Source: an uncultured Alphaproteobacteria bacterium (lineage in GTDB: Bacteria > Pseudomonadota > Alphaproteobacteria > HIMB59). From it: a DNA stretch of 64,000 nucleotides. This document shows, piece after piece, positions 9,115 to 21,172 of the stretch (the stretch's first letter is position 1; every line of letters starts with the position of its first letter). Below the pieces are notes generated by a model that was not told the origin of the DNA, made no database searches, and saw only the letters and a list, made by a program, of their open reading frames with translations. Both the position numbers and the translations under genes were made by a program. The stretch lies in assembly GCA_902524245.1 (NCBI GenBank), contig CABZCN010000002.1, positions 120,355 through 184,354 of the forward strand, written 5' to 3'.

Positions 9115-10005
9115 ATGCGCATTAATATTGAAATTGGTGATATTGAAGCATTTATTGAATTAACTGAGACAAATTCTTTTGCCAAAGCTGCAAATAATCT
9201 CAATTTATCGCAACCCGCTCTCTCAAGGAGAATTCAAAAGTTAGAGCATGAATTAGGAACTACTCTATTTGACAGAACTACTAGAAAAGTTCAACTTTCT
9301 TATTCTGGAAGAAATTTTTATGATCGAGCAAGAGGAATAATAGAAGCAGTCAAAACAGCAACGAAAACTCTTAATGAAAAATATAGTTTTCCCTCAATAA
9401 TTAAAATTGGAGTAGTTCATTCGGCATTAAGAAATATTTTATTTTCATCACTCAAACAATTTAAAGAGATTGAACCAAGATGTAAAGTTCAAATCATTGA
9501 ACGGTCATCTAATAATGTTGTTGATAGTGTTTTGGGAGGAGAGTGTGATTTTGGCATTAATTTTACAGGTAAACAAGAACCTGGAATTAGCTTTGAGAAT
9601 TTATTTGTGGAAGATTACGTCGTAGTGTTTCCAAAAGGAGACAAATTAGAAAAGAAAAGAAAAATAAAAATATCTGAAATCAAAGGAAGGAATTTTATTT
9701 CAATTTGGAAAGGCTCTGGGAGTAGAATTTACATTGAAAATGCACTTGCCCTACAAGATGAAGATATAGATTGGGCCTACGAAGTCAGGCACATACCAAC
9801 AGCATTAAATATGGTTGAACAAGGACTTGGTATAACATTAGCCCCCAAATTGGCAATTTCTAAAGATTATTCTTCTTTATCTTATAGACCTTTAATTGAT
9901 CCATCTGTAACTAGAACAATAGGTTTGATAAAAAGATCTGGAAGAGATCTTAGTTATGACTCTCAAAAGTTATATGATCTTTTAAAAGAAAGATTTAAAA
10001 GATAA
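9115..10005 (+). CDS. LysR-family transcriptional regulator
   Basis: 296 residues with an N-terminal winged helix-turn-helix (about 1-65, including S-F-A-K-A-A-N-N-L-N-L-S-Q-P-A-L-S-R-R-I-Q-K-L-E) and a C-terminal periplasmic-binding-like effector domain. It lies 24 bases after glpK and 53 bases before acnA, all on the same strand. LysR proteins usually control an adjacent gene, so glpK or acnA are the nearest candidate targets; the sequence does not decide. Effector unknown. Confidence 0.87.
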   Translation: MRINIEIGDIEAFIELTETNSFAKAANNLNLSQPALSRRIQKLEHELGTTLFDRTTRKVQLSYSGRNFYDRARGIIEAVKTATKTLNEKYSFPSIIKIGVVHSALRNILFSSLKQFKEIEPRCKVQIIERSSNNVVDSVLGGECDFGINFTGKQEPGISFENLFVEDYVVVFPKGDKLEKKRKIKISEIKGRNFISIWKGSGSRIYIENALALQDEDIDWAYEVRHIPTALNMVEQGLGITLAPKLAISKDYSSLSYRPLIDPSVTRTIGLIKRSGRDLSYDSQKLYDLLKERFKR

Positions 10006-10058
10006 TTAATTAGCATAATGCATAAATAAATTTACTAATTAATGTTAATAATAAAAAT

Positions 10059-12692
10059 ATGTTGTCAGTAGATAGTTTTGAAACTCTGGATCAGTTTTCA
10101 AATAATGGAAAACAATACAATTTCTATAATTTATCAAAATTAGAAGATAGTTTTCCCAAAATCAAAAATTTACCTAAATCAAAAAAAATACTTATTGAAA
10201 ACTTGTTGAGATTAGAAGATGGAAAAGATGTCAATAAAGATCTTATTGGAAATGTATTAGAAAATCCTGAAAAAAAACACGAAATATTTTTTCTTCCATC
10301 TAGAGTATTAATGCAAGATTTCACTGGAGTTCCTGCAGTTGCAGATTTAGCAGCTATGCGTGATGCTGTTTCAAAAAATGGAGGAGATCCATCAAAAGTT
10401 AATCCTATGTCGCAAGTTGATTTAGTTATAGATCATTCTGTAATGGTTGATTATTTTGCAAGCCCAAATGCTTTCCAAAAAAATGTAGATATGGAATTTG
10501 GAAGAAATGCAGAGAGGTATGAATTTCTGAAATGGGGACAGCAAGCTTTTAAAAATTTTAGAGTTATTCCTCCTGGCACGGGAATATGTCATCAAGTTAA
10601 TTTAGAATATTTGGCACAAGTGGTGTGGAGCAGAGAAATTAATGAAAAAAATTTTTTATACCCTGACACTTTAGTTGGAACTGATAGCCATACAACAATG
10701 GTAAATGCTCTAGGAGTTCTAGGTTGGGGAGTAGGAGGGATTGAAGCTGAAGCTGCTATGCTTGGTCAATCTGTTTCTATGCTGCTTCCTGAGGTTATTG
10801 GTTTTGAAGTATCAGGAAAAATGAAAGAAGGTGTTACAGCAACAGATTTAGTTTTAACAATTGTTCAAATGCTAAGAGAAAAAGGAGTTGTTGGAAAATT
10901 TGTAGAATTTTATGGCGATGGCTTAAAAAATTTATCACTCGCTGACAGAGCAACTATTGCCAATATGGCTCCAGAATATGGAGCAACTTGTGGTTTTTTT
11001 GCAGTTGATGAAGAGACTATCAAATACTTGAAGTTGACATCTAGAGACTCCGATCTGATAAATACTGTTGAAAAATATAACAGAATTCAAGGTTTGTGGG
11101 CCGATGACACATGTAATTATAATGATACCGTTCATTTACAACTAGAAAATGTTCAAGCATCATTAGCAGGGCCAAAAAGACCTCAAGATAGAATTAATTT
11201 AGAAAAAGTGAATTTAAACTTTAAAGAATTTTCAAAAAACAAACCCATTGAAAAAGAAATTAAAAATCACAATTATAAAATGCAAGATGGTAACGTTGTA
11301 ATAGCTGCTATAACTTCATGTACTAATACCTCAAATCCAGATGTTTTAGTTGCTGCAGGCTTAGTCGCAAAAAAGGCTTGTGAATTAGGTTTACAAGTAA
11401 AACCTTGGGTTAAGACTTCATTAGCACCTGGTTCAAAAGTTGTTACTGATTATTTGGATAAATCGGGTTTGAATAAATATTTAGACCAACTTGGTTTTCA
11501 TCTAGTTGGTTATGGATGCACTACGTGTATAGGAAACTCAGGACCACTTGATAAAGATATTGCCGAGTGTATCTCAAAAAATGATTTAACAGTTGCTTCA
11601 GTACTTTCAGGTAATAGAAATTTTGAAGGCAGAGTTAATCCACACGTAAAAGCTAATTATCTTGCCTCACCACCTTTAGTTGTAGCATATGCTTTAGCAG
11701 GGTCTGTACTTATTAATTTAAAAAGTGATCCTATTGGTATTGACACAAATGGTAATGAAGTATTTTTAAAAGACATTTGGCCAAGCAATGGCGAAATCCG
11801 AGATGCTGTTGAAAAAAATGTATCGCCTGAAATGTTTAAAAAACAATACTCTAATGCTTTAGATGGGCCAAAAGAATGGCAAAAAATTAATACTTCTACG
11901 GGAGACCTGTATAATTGGAATTCTTCATCAACTTACGTACAGAAACCTCCGTTTTTTGATCATCAATCAAATGATGATAAAGAGATTAAGACAATTGAGA
12001 ATGCAAGGCCTTTATTACTTCTAGGCAATAGTGTTACTACAGATCACATCTCACCTGCAGGGGCTATTAAAGTTGATAGTCCTGCTGGCAACTACTTCAT
12101 GGAACGGCAAATACGTCAAAATGATTTTAATTCATATGGTGCTAGAAGGGGCAATCATGAAGTAATGGTAAGGGGTACTTTTGCCAATATAAGAATTAAA
12201 AACCAACTGCTATCAAACGTTGAGGGCGGATACTCAATTTTAGAACCTGATAAGAAAAAAATGAGTGTTTATGATGTTGCTATGGAGTATGCAAAAAGGT
12301 CTGAAAATGTTGTAGTTTTTGCAGGAGAAGAATACGGAACTGGATCATCGCGTGATTGGGCTGCAAAAGGTACGAAGTTATTAGGTATTAAGGCAGTTAT
12401 TGCTGAAAGTTTTGAAAGAATACACCGATCAAATTTGGTTGGAATGGGAGTTCTGCCTATACAACTTAAAAGTCACACAATAAATGATTTAAATATTCAA
12501 TCGTCTGATTTGATAAATATAAAACTTACTGAAGACCTGAGGCCTTTACAAGAATTAGAAATCTTTATTCAAAATGATATGAGGAATATAAAAATAGATT
12601 GTATTTTAAGAATCGATACTATCAATGAGCTACAATATTATAAAGCGGACGGCATATTAAATTTTGTTTTAAAAAATATTCTAAAAAATTAA
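10059..12692 (+). CDS. acnA: aconitate hydratase A
   Basis: Converts citrate to isocitrate in the TCA cycle using a [4Fe-4S] cluster. The three cluster cysteines are visible in T-S-C-T-N-T-S and [12 protein letters not shown]. The C-terminal swivel domain has the substrate-binding [14 protein letters not shown]. The 877 residues are typical of AcnA (about 890). It is convergent with sucB, their ends overlapping by four bases, so the TCA genes of both strands meet here. Confidence 0.96.
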   Translation: MLSVDSFETLDQFSNNGKQYNFYNLSKLEDSFPKIKNLPKSKKILIENLLRLEDGKDVNKDLIGNVLENPEKKHEIFFLPSRVLMQDFTGVPAVADLAAMRDAVSKNGGDPSKVNPMSQVDLVIDHSVMVDYFASPNAFQKNVDMEFGRNAERYEFLKWGQQAFKNFRVIPPGTGICHQVNLEYLAQVVWSREINEKNFLYPDTLVGTDSHTTMVNALGVLGWGVGGIEAEAAMLGQSVSMLLPEVIGFEVSGKMKEGVTATDLVLTIVQMLREKGVVGKFVEFYGDGLKNLSLADRATIANMAPEYGATCGFFAVDEETIKYLKLTSRDSDLINTVEKYNRIQGLWADDTCNYNDTVHLQLENVQASLAGPKRPQDRINLEKVNLNFKEFSKNKPIEKEIKNHNYKMQDGNVVIAAITSCTNTSNPDVLVAAGLVAKKACELGLQVKPWVKTSLAPGSKVVTDYLDKSGLNKYLDQLGFHLVGYGCTTCIGNSGPLDKDIAECISKNDLTVASVLSGNRNFEGRVNPHVKANYLASPPLVVAYALAGSVLINLKSDPIGIDTNGNEVFLKDIWPSNGEIRDAVEKNVSPEMFKKQYSNALDGPKEWQKINTSTGDLYNWNSSSTYVQKPPFFDHQSNDDKEIKTIENARPLLLLGNSVTTDHISPAGAIKVDSPAGNYFMERQIRQNDFNSYGARRGNHEVMVRGTFANIRIKNQLLSNVEGGYSILEPDKKKMSVYDVAMEYAKRSENVVVFAGEEYGTGSSRDWAAKGTKLLGIKAVIAESFERIHRSNLVGMGVLPIQLKSHTINDLNIQSSDLINIKLTEDLRPLQELEIFIQNDMRNIKIDCILRIDTINELQYYKADGILNFVLKNILKN

Positions 12693-13774
12693 TTAATTTT
12701 TGGATTTTCTAACAGTTCTTTCAATCTAACTAAAAAAGTTACCGCTTGCTTACCATCTATTAATCTGTGGTCATAACTTAATGCAATATACATCATTGGT
12801 TTTATAACAATCTTCTTTTTTAGAGCGATAGGTCGATCAATTATTGAGTGCATACCTAATATAGCACTTTGAGGAGGGTTGATAATTGGAGTGCTCATCA
12901 TAGAGCCATATATTCCTCCATTTGTAATTGAGAATGTTCCTCCTGATAAATCACTCATGGCAAGTTTATTTGAATTTGCTTTCTCAGATAATTCAATAAT
13001 ATACTTTTCAATTTCTGCGTTTGATAAATCTCCAGCATTTCTAATTATTGGAACAACAAGCCCCTTTTCAGATCCAATTGCAATACCTATATCAAAGTAG
13101 TTTTTGTAAATTATTTTATCTTCATGAATTTCTGAATTAATCTCTGGTATTTCTTTTAAAACTTCTGTGCAGGCTTTAACAAAAAAAGACATTATGCCAA
13201 GTTTCACACTATGTTTTTTTTGAAAACTCGTTTGTTCTTTTTTTCTAAGAGACATAATTGCTGACATATCAACTTCGTTAAATGTTGTGAGAATGGCAGC
13301 CGTATTTTGAGCTTCTTTTAACCTTCTGGCAATTGTTTGCCTTATCTTTGACATTGGGATAGTTTTTTCATCTAACGTAGAATCATCCTTGTCGAAGTTT
13401 GGGAGATCAACTACCTTAGCTGGAGTTTTTGTTTGATTTTCCTTAACTTTGGAAAAATTAGGTGAATCTATTGTTTGTTTTACCTCATTTATTTCTTCAA
13501 TTTGACTTGTCTCTGGTTTGGGCATTTGTTCAGTAGTCGTATTTTCTAATATTTCAGCAATAGATTGACCAACATTCACAGTAGATCCCTCCGGAGTTAT
13601 TATCTTTGTTAATTTTCCAGAGGTTTGAGCAGGAATTTCAATTGTTATTTTCTCTGTTTCAATTTCGGCTAAATTATCGCCAGACTCAAAGCTATCTCCC
13701 TCTTTGATCAACCAAGATGTAAGCGTGCCTTCAATGATCGACTCTCCAAGCTCAGGTACTGTTATGTTTTTCAT
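12689..13774 (-). CDS. sucB: 2-oxoglutarate dehydrogenase E2 (dihydrolipoyl succinyltransferase)
   Basis: Core of the 2-oxoglutarate dehydrogenase complex, moving the succinyl group to CoA. Residues 1-77 are one lipoyl domain with the lipoylated lysine K42 in E-T-E-K-I-T. The catalytic domain starts near residue 136 (T-I-P-M-S-K-I-R) and has H336 and D340 in D-H-R-L-I-D-G. The 58-residue linker between them has no recognisable peripheral-subunit-binding domain, which bacterial SucB proteins normally carry to hold E1 or E3. This explains the short length (361 instead of about 400-425). The linker repeats a short motif, S-P-N-F-S-K and L-P-N-F-D-K. sucA is upstream with a one-base overlap; no lpd follows. 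Confidence 0.93.
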   Translation of the reverse strand: MKNITVPELGESIIEGTLTSWLIKEGDSFESGDNLAEIETEKITIEIPAQTSGKLTKIITPEGSTVNVGQSIAEILENTTTEQMPKPETSQIEEINEVKQTIDSPNFSKVKENQTKTPAKVVDLPNFDKDDSTLDEKTIPMSKIRQTIARRLKEAQNTAAILTTFNEVDMSAIMSLRKKEQTSFQKKHSVKLGIMSFFVKACTEVLKEIPEINSEIHEDKIIYKNYFDIGIAIGSEKGLVVPIIRNAGDLSNAEIEKYIIELSEKANSNKLAMSDLSGGTFSITNGGIYGSMMSTPIINPPQSAILGMHSIIDRPIALKKKIVIKPMMYIALSYDHRLIDGKQAVTFLVRLKELLENPKIN

Positions 13775-16623
13775 TACTCTTTAGGTAAGTTTTTAAATTT
13801 CATAAAACTGACACCACTTCTCTCTTTTATAACACGTTTTAGTGATGATTTAAGAGCTAATTCTTTAATTAGTTGCTGATTAGTATTATGTCTTTTTGAT
13901 ATGCCTGTGGCAGGAGCCGCTGCAGGGCGCCTTCCAACATAATGAATTTTGTTGGTTAAATTATTTTTTACTAAAACATGCCTGATACGACTTTTTATAA
14001 AACTCCATGCTCCCATATTTTTTGGCTCCTCTTGAACCCATAAAATCTCACTTTCTTTATGTTTTAATATAACCTCTCCTATGGCATCAAATGGAAATGG
14101 ATAAATTTGCTCAATACGAACTATTTTTACATCTTTAATATTATTCTTTGTTCTAAAGTCATCTAATTCATAAAATATTTTTCCAGAGCAGAAAATTATT
14201 CTTTTTGGGTTTTTGATTTCATCTTCAATAAGGCGATGAAATGATGTGCGTCCAGTAAATTCACTAATAGAGGATACATTATTTGGGTGTCGCAGTGTGG
14301 ATTTAGGGGTAAATACTATTAGCGGTTTTCTAAAATTTCTATGTATTTGTCTTCTCAAAGCATGAAAGTAGCTAGCAGGAGTAGTGCAATTTACAATCTG
14401 AACGTTATCTTCTGCAGCCATTTGAAGAAATCTTTCTATTCTTGCACTGGAGTGTTCGGGGCCCATACCCTCATGACCATGAGGTAATAGCATTACTAAT
14501 CCACTCATTTGCATCCATTTTCTCTCACTTGAAGCAATAAACTGGTCAATAATAATTTGGGCACCGTTGGCAAAATCTCCAAATTGGGCCTCCCATAAAA
14601 CTAAAGTATTTGGGTCTGCTAATGAGTACCCATATTCAAAACCTAGGACACCTAATTCAGAGAGAAAACTATCAATTACTTCAAACTGTTTTTGATTTTT
14701 AGCAATGTGATTGAGTGGAATATATCTCTCTTCTGATTTTTGATCATAAAAAACTGAGTGTCTCTGACTGAAGGTTCCCCTTCCAGAGTCTTGACCTGCA
14801 AGTCTCACTCTATATCCTTCCTTTAACAATGTTCCAAATGCTAAAGCCTCAGCAAAAGACCAGTCAATATTCTTTCCTGATTTTATTGAATTTAATCGAG
14901 ACTTATTAAACTTTTCTAATTTCGGATGAAGATTAAATCCTTTAGGTATTTGTGAAATTTTTGTGCCAATTTCCTTTAAGGATTTTTCTGACTCAGCTGT
15001 TCTACCTCTTCTAAGTGGATCTTTTGGTGCAAGACTTAATCCACTCCATTGTCCGCCCATCCAAGATTTTGTTTTTAATTTATAGTTTTGTGCTTTTTCA
15101 AATTTCTTCTCTAGATCAGACCATATTCTGTCTTTGATGAAGTCTACCTGTTTTGTATTTACTACTTCTTGGCTTATAAGTTTATCTGCATAAATACTAG
15201 CAACTGTTTTTTTCTTTTTTATAGTTTGATACATCAATGGTTGAGTGAAAGAGGGCTCGTCACCCTCGTTATGTCCATGTTTTCTGTAACAAAACATATC
15301 GACAAGTGTATCTTTTTTGAATGTGTTTCTAAATTCTGTTGCAGCTCTTGAGGCTAAAACAACAGCCTCTGGGTCATCTCCATTTACATGAAATATTGGG
15401 GATTGAACAATTTTTCCTATCTCTGAAGAGTAAGGCGCAGATCTGCTATATTGAGGACTAGTTGTAAATCCAATTTGATTATTAATAATAAAGTGAATTA
15501 ATCCGCCAATTCTGTAGCCATTTAATTGTGACATAGTAAAGGTTTCAGCAACAATACCTTGTCCTGCAATTGCTGCGTCTCCATGAATAAGTAGGCCTGA
15601 AACTTTCGTATTATTTTTGTCTTGAATAATTGTTTGTTTAGCTCTTATTTTGCCAGCTACAACTGGATTTACCGCTTCTAAGTGAGAGGGATTAGCTGCC
15701 ATACTCACATGAATAATCTTACCTCCAAAACTTCTATCAGAGCTTGCACCTAAATGATATTTTACATCACCAGAGCCCTGATCACTAAGGGCATTCTCAC
15801 CCCCATGGATAAATTCTCCAAAAATCTGAACATGAGGTTTTTTTACTATGTTAGCTAATATATTTAGTCTTCCTCTGTGGGCGCATGCAAAGGAAAAATC
15901 TTCAACACCATATTCTGAGGATCTTTTTAAAATCTGTTCAAGTGCTGGTATTGTGGACTCAGCTCCTTCAAGTCCAAATCTTTTGGTGCCTCTATACTTT
16001 GTATCTAGAAACTTTTCAAAATATTCTGCTGTAATTAATCTCTCCAAAATTGTTCTTTTACCCTTAGGGGTTAATTGCATGTCTTTTTTTTCTTCTATTC
16101 TATCCTTTAGCCATTTATATTCTTCAGCGGACTGAATATGTTTGTATTCAATTGCCAAGGTGCCAGAATAGATGCTTTGAAGTTTTTCAAAAACTTCACG
16201 TACAGTAGCTTTCTGAAATCCTAAATATCCAAATAGAAAAATTTTTCGATCATAATCTTTTTTTTGAAAACCGTAATACTCGGGATCTAAACCTGATGGA
16301 TTGTTCTTTGCCATTAAACCTAAAGGGTCAAGATCAGCTATAAGGTGCCCTATCTCTCTGTAAGCTCTTATCATCATTACAAGTCGAAGAGAGTCAGTAA
16401 TTGCCTGATCAAGAGAAATCTGATTAAAATCAGTGTCTCTTGAAGTCTGTGACCAATTTATTTTTTGATAATCAGCTAGAATAGAGATTTCCTCAGGAGC
16501 GAGAGCTTTAAAGAATTCATGCCAGCTCTTATCAACAAGACTTGGGTCTTTTATATAGTCTCTATATATCGCTATTACTTGAGAGGCATTATTAGTTGTG
16601 AGAAATGAATTATAAGATCTCAT
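13774..16623 (-). CDS. sucA: 2-oxoglutarate dehydrogenase E1
   Basis: Thiamine-diphosphate-dependent decarboxylase that oxidises 2-oxoglutarate and loads the succinyl group on SucB. 949 residues, normal length. Visible features are the N-terminal helix region, [11 protein letters not shown], the block A-H-R-G-R-L-N, the ThDP-binding G-D-A-A-I-A-G-Q-G and the late [14 protein letters not shown]. It lies 51 bases after mdh and overlaps sucB by one base. In many alphaproteobacteria sucC and sucD separate mdh from sucA; here they are absent from this spot. Confidence 0.95.
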   Translation of the reverse strand: MRSYNSFLTTNNASQVIAIYRDYIKDPSLVDKSWHEFFKALAPEEISILADYQKINWSQTSRDTDFNQISLDQAITDSLRLVMMIRAYREIGHLIADLDPLGLMAKNNPSGLDPEYYGFQKKDYDRKIFLFGYLGFQKATVREVFEKLQSIYSGTLAIEYKHIQSAEEYKWLKDRIEEKKDMQLTPKGKRTILERLITAEYFEKFLDTKYRGTKRFGLEGAESTIPALEQILKRSSEYGVEDFSFACAHRGRLNILANIVKKPHVQIFGEFIHGGENALSDQGSGDVKYHLGASSDRSFGGKIIHVSMAANPSHLEAVNPVVAGKIRAKQTIIQDKNNTKVSGLLIHGDAAIAGQGIVAETFTMSQLNGYRIGGLIHFIINNQIGFTTSPQYSRSAPYSSEIGKIVQSPIFHVNGDDPEAVVLASRAATEFRNTFKKDTLVDMFCYRKHGHNEGDEPSFTQPLMYQTIKKKKTVASIYADKLISQEVVNTKQVDFIKDRIWSDLEKKFEKAQNYKLKTKSWMGGQWSGLSLAPKDPLRRGRTAESEKSLKEIGTKISQIPKGFNLHPKLEKFNKSRLNSIKSGKNIDWSFAEALAFGTLLKEGYRVRLAGQDSGRGTFSQRHSVFYDQKSEERYIPLNHIAKNQKQFEVIDSFLSELGVLGFEYGYSLADPNTLVLWEAQFGDFANGAQIIIDQFIASSERKWMQMSGLVMLLPHGHEGMGPEHSSARIERFLQMAAEDNVQIVNCTTPASYFHALRRQIHRNFRKPLIVFTPKSTLRHPNNVSSISEFTGRTSFHRLIEDEIKNPKRIIFCSGKIFYELDDFRTKNNIKDVKIVRIEQIYPFPFDAIGEVILKHKESEILWVQEEPKNMGAWSFIKSRIRHVLVKNNLTNKIHYVGRRPAAAPATGISKRHNTNQQLIKELALKSSLKRVIKERSGVSFMKFKNLPKE

Positions 16624-16674
16624 TAATAGGTTTATGTATACGCCTATCTAATAAAGATGTCATTTGATTTTTGA

Positions 16675-17619
16675 TCATAAAAGCTTGTCAACAGCTGATA
16701 CTAAACCCTGCACAGATTTGACAGATTTTTTTAACATTAATTTCTCTTTGGCTGTAAGTTTTACCTCAATAATTTTTTCAATTCCTTTATTTCCAATAAT
16801 TGTAGGTACTCCCATATACATATTTCTTAGGCCATATTGGCCATTGATATAAGCAGCACAAGGTAAAAGTTTTTTTTGATTTAATAAAAAAGCCTCTGCC
16901 ATCTGAATTGCTGAACTTGCAGGTGCGTAGAAAGCTGATCCATTTTTTAATAATTTCACGATTTCACCACCGCCCATTCTTGTTCGATCGACTATTTTTT
17001 CAATTTTTGAATAAGGGAATTTTTTAAGCTTTATAAAATCGATTAAAGGGATACCTCCTATTGTTGTGTAATTAATTAGAGGCACCATGTCATCTCCATG
17101 GCCTCCTAATACAAATGTTTCAACATCATTCACGGATACCTTCAAAGCATCTGATAAGAAGTATTTCATTCGGGAGGAGTCCAAAACTCCCGCCATACCC
17201 ACACACATGTTTTTGGGTAGTTTGGAATATTTCTGGAGAACGTATACCATCGCATCTAGTGGGTTTGTAATACAAATAACAAATGCTTTAGGAGCATATT
17301 TTTTTATATCTAGTGCAATTTTTTTTATTATTTTTCCATTGATCTCAAGTAAATCATCTCTACTCATTCCGGGTTTACGGGGTAAGCCAGCAGTTATGAT
17401 GATAACGTCAGATCCCTTCATTTTTGAAAAATCATTGGTACCTTCTATTGACCCTGTGAAACCCTCGACTGCTGATGATTGACTAAGGTCTAAAGCTTTT
17501 CCTTGAGGAATCCCAGTAACAACATCAATAAGAGTAATATTACCGAGTTTTTTTAAAGCTAATAAATGTGCGAGTGTGCCTCCAATATTTCCAGCACCAA
17601 TTAATGATATTTTATTCAC
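16675..17619 (-). CDS. mdh: malate dehydrogenase (LDH-like type)
   Basis: Oxidises malate to oxaloacetate with NAD. The Rossmann motif is G-A-G-N-I-G-G near residues 7-13. The substrate loop has M-S-R-D-D-L, with Arg as in malate rather than lactate dehydrogenases, and the catalytic His lies in [11 protein letters not shown]. 314 residues. The start is GTG at 17619 and its bases GTGA overlap the TGA stop of sdhB, so the two are translationally coupled. Part of the sdhCDAB-mdh-sucAB operon. Confidence 0.95.
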   Translation of the reverse strand: MNKISLIGAGNIGGTLAHLLALKKLGNITLIDVVTGIPQGKALDLSQSSAVEGFTGSIEGTNDFSKMKGSDVIIITAGLPRKPGMSRDDLLEINGKIIKKIALDIKKYAPKAFVICITNPLDAMVYVLQKYSKLPKNMCVGMAGVLDSSRMKYFLSDALKVSVNDVETFVLGGHGDDMVPLINYTTIGGIPLIDFIKLKKFPYSKIEKIVDRTRMGGGEIVKLLKNGSAFYAPASSAIQMAEAFLLNQKKLLPCAAYINGQYGLRNMYMGVPTIIGNKGIEKIIEVKLTAKEKLMLKKSVKSVQGLVSAVDKLL

Positions 17620-18419
17620 TTATTATCCATTTTGGATATTTCATGTTTAATTTCAGCTATCGCTTTAGCTGGATTTAATCCTTTCGGACAAGAGTTCGTG
17701 CAATTCATAATCGAATGACATCGATATAGTTTAAAACTATCATCTAATTCATTCAACCTTTCTTTTTTTTCTTCATCTCTACTATCTTGTATCCAGCGGT
17801 TTGCTTGCAGCAATACAGCTGGTCCTAAATATTTATCCTCGTTCCACCAATAGCTAGGACAAGAGGTGCTACATGAGAAACACATAACACATTCCCATTT
17901 ACCATCTAATTTATCTCTGTCTTCGACTGACTGTAAGTTTTCACGTTTATTATTTGGGGACTTTTTATTTAACCATGGTTTTATAGATTTAAATTGTTCA
18001 AATGCTTTTTTTAAATCAACTACTAAATCTTTTAAAACCTTCATATGAGGAAGAGGGTAAATATTTATTTCATCCGAACACTCTTCTATATGTTTTTGAC
18101 ATGCAAGTGTATTTACTCCATCTATGTTCATTGCACATGATCCACAAACACCCTCTCTACAAGATTTTCTAAAAGTTAAACTTGGATCAACTTCAGCTTT
18201 TATTTTATTTAATATATCTAGAACCATTGTTCCTACTTTAGCTACATCAATTTCAAATCGATCGATTTGAGGAGGGGTATTTTCATCACCAGACCACCTA
18301 TAAACATTTATAATTCGGATATCATGATTTTGTTGAGATTGCTCGTCAATGAGATCGACATTAGAATAAGATTTTCCTTTAACTGGAACTGAGTTTTTTG
18401 GAAGAGTAAGTTGTACCAT
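17616..18419 (-). CDS. sdhB: succinate dehydrogenase iron-sulfur subunit
   Basis: Electron-transfer subunit of complex II, on the cytoplasmic face of the inner membrane. The [2Fe-2S] cysteines are in C-R-E-G-V-C-G-S-C with a fourth in L-A-C. The [4Fe-4S] and [3Fe-4S] ligands are in [12 protein letters not shown] and [13 protein letters not shown]. 267 residues, normal. The gene begins directly after sdhA and its stop overlaps the GTG start of mdh. Confidence 0.96.
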   Translation of the reverse strand: MVQLTLPKNSVPVKGKSYSNVDLIDEQSQQNHDIRIINVYRWSGDENTPPQIDRFEIDVAKVGTMVLDILNKIKAEVDPSLTFRKSCREGVCGSCAMNIDGVNTLACQKHIEECSDEINIYPLPHMKVLKDLVVDLKKAFEQFKSIKPWLNKKSPNNKRENLQSVEDRDKLDGKWECVMCFSCSTSCPSYWWNEDKYLGPAVLLQANRWIQDSRDEEKKERLNELDDSFKLYRCHSIMNCTNSCPKGLNPAKAIAEIKHEISKMDNK

Positions 18420-20198
18420 TTAATAAACCCTTACTTGTGGTTGGATGACAGAGATCTGATTACTCAGTGTAGTCATTCTCACTGGTCTATGGGTGACTTT
18501 ATAATCAGTGACATCCCCCCAAAAAAGAGTGTGTTTTAACCAATTTTCATCATCTCTGTCTGGAAAGTCCTCTCTAGCGTGAGCACCTCTACTTTCAGTT
18601 CTTTGCTCAGCAGAAACACCAACACTTCCAGCAACCTGCATTAAATTATGTAGTTCTAAAGCTTCAACTAAATCTGTATTAAAAACATCAGACTGATCTT
18701 TAACTTTAATATGTTTTAAATCTTGTGACATCGAGGCTAATTCATCATTGCCTAATTTCAAAGTTTCACTTTCTCTGTAAACACCAAATCTTTTTTGAAC
18801 AGTCTTTTGCATCCTCTCTCTTAGCTCACCAACTGAAACATCTCCTTTGTTACTTTTAATGGACTCTAATCTCTCTATGATAGAATTTGTTTGCGACACA
18901 GATGGAGTTCTCAATGACTCTTTGGTATCAATAACTTGGCCGGCCTGAATTGCTGCACCCCTTCCAAAAACTACGAGCTCAGCTAAAGCATTTGTTCCAA
19001 GTCGATTAGCTCCATGAACTGAAGCGCATGCAGCTTCTCCGATAGCCATTAGTCCCTCACAGACTTCTTCTGTATTAGAGTCACTTGGTTTCAAAACCTC
19101 TGCTTTAAAGTTTGTAGGAATTCCGCCCATACAATAATGAACAGTTGGAATTACTGGGATTGGCTCTTTTGAAATATCTCTCCCACAAAAGGCTTTAACT
19201 GACTCAGAAATACCAGGTAATCTTTTTGCAAGCATATCAGCATCAAGATGTTCCAAATGAAGATTTATATAATCTTTGTTAGGTCCACATCCTCTACCTG
19301 CGCTAATCTCTTTGCTTATGAATCTTGATATAACATCTCTAGCAGCAAGATCTTTTGCGTTCGGGGCATATTCTAACATAAACCTTGTGCCTTCGTTGTT
19401 CTTAAGAATACCTCCTTCACCTCTAGCTGCTTCTGAAATTAAAACACCCACACCATATATTCCTGTTGGATGGAATTGAATAAACTCCATATCAGATAGA
19501 GGAAGACCAGCTCTCAGCGCTATACCTGCTCCATCACCAGTGCAAATATGGGCACTTGTTGAGGATTGAAAAATTCTTCCATAACCCCCAGTTGCGAGAA
19601 TTGTCATTTTTGCAATAAAACGATGCAATGATCCGTCCTCTATACTAATTGCTAAAAGACCACAAATTGTATCATTGTCATCTTTTAGTAAGTCTATAGC
19701 GAAGTATTCGTTATAAAAATCAACGTCATTTTTGAGGCTTTGTTGATACAAAGTATGGAGTAATGCGTGGCCAGTCCTGTCAGCTGCAGCGCAAGCTCGG
19801 CTTGCTGGCTCGCCTTTACCATTTTTTGTCATATGGCCACCAAAAGGTCTTTGATAAATCTTACCATCATCTGTTCTTGAAAATGGCATACCATAATGTT
19901 CAAGCTCAACAATTGAGTCGACTGCATTTGAGCATAAATATTCAATACTGTCTTGATCACCCAGCCAGTCTGAGCCTTTTACAGTATCAAACATATGCCA
20001 CTGCCAGCTGTCCTCACCCATATTAGCTAAGGCAGCTCCAATTCCACCTTGAGCCGCAACAGTATGACTTCTTGTAGGGTAAACTTTTGAGACACATGCA
20101 GTTTTAAGGCCTTGTTCAGAACACCCCAAAGCTGCTCTCAAGCCCGCTCCACCAGCACCTAATACAACTACATCTAATTTATGATCTGTATAATTCAT
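18420..20198 (-). CDS. sdhA: succinate dehydrogenase flavoprotein subunit
   Basis: Catalytic flavoprotein of complex II, oxidising succinate to fumarate. FAD-binding G-A-G-G-A-G-L-R is near the N terminus, and the His that covalently holds FAD is in [10 protein letters not shown]. The active-site region shows H-P-T-G and G-G-I-P-T-N. The frame extends upstream to 20243, but those 15 codons overlap sdhD and do not resemble the family. The ATG at 20198 (M-N-Y-T-D-H-K) gives 592 residues, as expected. Confidence 0.95.
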   Translation of the reverse strand: MNYTDHKLDVVVLGAGGAGLRAALGCSEQGLKTACVSKVYPTRSHTVAAQGGIGAALANMGEDSWQWHMFDTVKGSDWLGDQDSIEYLCSNAVDSIVELEHYGMPFSRTDDGKIYQRPFGGHMTKNGKGEPASRACAAADRTGHALLHTLYQQSLKNDVDFYNEYFAIDLLKDDNDTICGLLAISIEDGSLHRFIAKMTILATGGYGRIFQSSTSAHICTGDGAGIALRAGLPLSDMEFIQFHPTGIYGVGVLISEAARGEGGILKNNEGTRFMLEYAPNAKDLAARDVISRFISKEISAGRGCGPNKDYINLHLEHLDADMLAKRLPGISESVKAFCGRDISKEPIPVIPTVHYCMGGIPTNFKAEVLKPSDSNTEEVCEGLMAIGEAACASVHGANRLGTNALAELVVFGRGAAIQAGQVIDTKESLRTPSVSQTNSIIERLESIKSNKGDVSVGELRERMQKTVQKRFGVYRESETLKLGNDELASMSQDLKHIKVKDQSDVFNTDLVEALELHNLMQVAGSVGVSAEQRTESRGAHAREDFPDRDDENWLKHTLFWGDVTDYKVTHRPVRMTTLSNQISVIQPQVRVY

Positions 20199-20199
20199 A

Positions 20200-20511
20200 T
20201 TAAAAAAATAACACCGGTAAAAAGAGAATAAAGGAAATACCAATAATTCCGTCTGTTATTAAAGAATAAAGTTTCATTTTATTTAATTGAAAATAATCCT
20301 CATAAACTTTGCCCAGTTGAATTCTAATATGAAGCATTGATATGATAAAAAATATTAATAATAAAATTTTATTAGTGGAAGTAGATAATGAGATAACGAG
20401 AGAATTTACATCGGAGTAAGAACTTAAAAAAAATAAAATAAACCAATAGCTAATAGGAATTAACGCTAGATATAAAATTCTTTCTATTTTCCACTTTTGA
20501 GAAGCTTTCAT
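20200..20511 (-). CDS. sdhD: succinate dehydrogenase membrane anchor subunit
   Basis: Small inner-membrane subunit with three hydrophobic helices that, with SdhC, binds haem b and quinone. The second helix carries His in M-L-H-I-R-I-Q-L-G followed by E-D-Y, the family's haem-ligand and quinone-site pattern. The longest frame starts at 20526, overlapping sdhC by 16 bases. The internal ATG at 20511 forms a TAATG junction with the sdhC stop and is preferred, giving 103 residues. Confidence 0.85.
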   Translation of the reverse strand: MKASQKWKIERILYLALIPISYWFILFFLSSYSDVNSLVISLSTSTNKILLLIFFIISMLHIRIQLGKVYEDYFQLNKMKLYSLITDGIIGISFILFLPVLFF

Positions 20512-20876
20512 TAAAATATCATCCAAGTAAAAATCAAAGTCATTATAATATTTGCTACTAGAATGAGATATGTCACTAAGTAGACATTTTTAAGATCCAT
20601 TCCAATTGAAAATGACCATAAGAAATATTTAAAACCGTTTAACAAATGATGATTAAAGATAAAAAACCAAAAGACAAATATTAGCTTTATAGGTAGCAAG
20701 TTTATCAACAATGTTAATACTTGATTAAGTTGAGGAAGAAAATTTAAGCTGCCTAACCAAATTGCAAAAAAAGGCAAAGAAAAAGCAAATGCAATTACTC
20801 CTATCCTGCTGGAGATAGAAAATACCATTGTTAAAAAAGGTCTATATATTTGCAAATGTGGTGATATTGGAGCCAT
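20511..20876 (-). CDS. sdhC: succinate dehydrogenase cytochrome b556 subunit
   Basis: First gene of the operon and the larger membrane anchor of complex II. 121 residues with three helices. The N terminus has S-P-H-L-Q-I-Y-R-P, then S-I-S-S-R-I-G-V, which is the family S-I-x-H-R-x-T-G motif with His replaced by Ser. H-H-L-L-N-G-F-K-Y-F-L-W is the second conserved block. About 296 bases upstream are free of genes before dctQ, leaving room for the operon promoter. Confidence 0.85.
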   Translation of the reverse strand: MAPISPHLQIYRPFLTMVFSISSRIGVIAFAFSLPFFAIWLGSLNFLPQLNQVLTLLINLLPIKLIFVFWFFIFNHHLLNGFKYFLWSFSIGMDLKNVYLVTYLILVANIIMTLIFTWMIF

Positions 20877-21039
20877 AGAAAGGCAATATATTTAAAAATG
20901 TCTTATAGTAAAAAACTATTATTTTATTAATTCATGCGTTACATGAATAAATTAAGTCTGTGGAAAAAATGTTAATCAAATTACCCATTCATTGAAATTA
21001 AGGTTCTGAAAATGCCCTATATTCAATTAAAATCCAATC

Positions 21040-21122
21040 AGGTCGTGAACATTTTTGTTTAAATGTGCCGAATCTCACCCCGCATGAGAAAGCTTTATCA
21101 TATAAAGTTGGCACCACGACCT
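21040..21122 (+). ncRNA. candidate structured RNA upstream of dctQM
   Basis: A perfect 8-base pairing (21040-21047 with 21115-21122) closes a multi-branched fold. Inside are hairpin 21049-21054/21061-21066, a stem 21067-21069/21110-21112 that can extend to 21065-21069/21110-21114 by competing with that hairpin, hairpin 21073-21077/21085-21089 with a C-rich loop, and hairpin 21093-21098/21102-21107. It ends 51 bases before dctQ. It matches no riboswitch class I can recall. A cis-regulatory RNA is inferred; only the complementary segments are seen directly. The rest of the 20877-21172 gap shows nothing else I recognise. Confidence 0.45.
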
Positions 21123-21172
21123 ATCAATATACTCCCTTTAATATGTTAATTGTCTATATATAATCTGCTGCT

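Noticed and set aside
18420..20243. Longer SdhA from 20243
   Set aside because: The extra 15 residues overlap sdhD in another frame and have no counterpart in SdhA.
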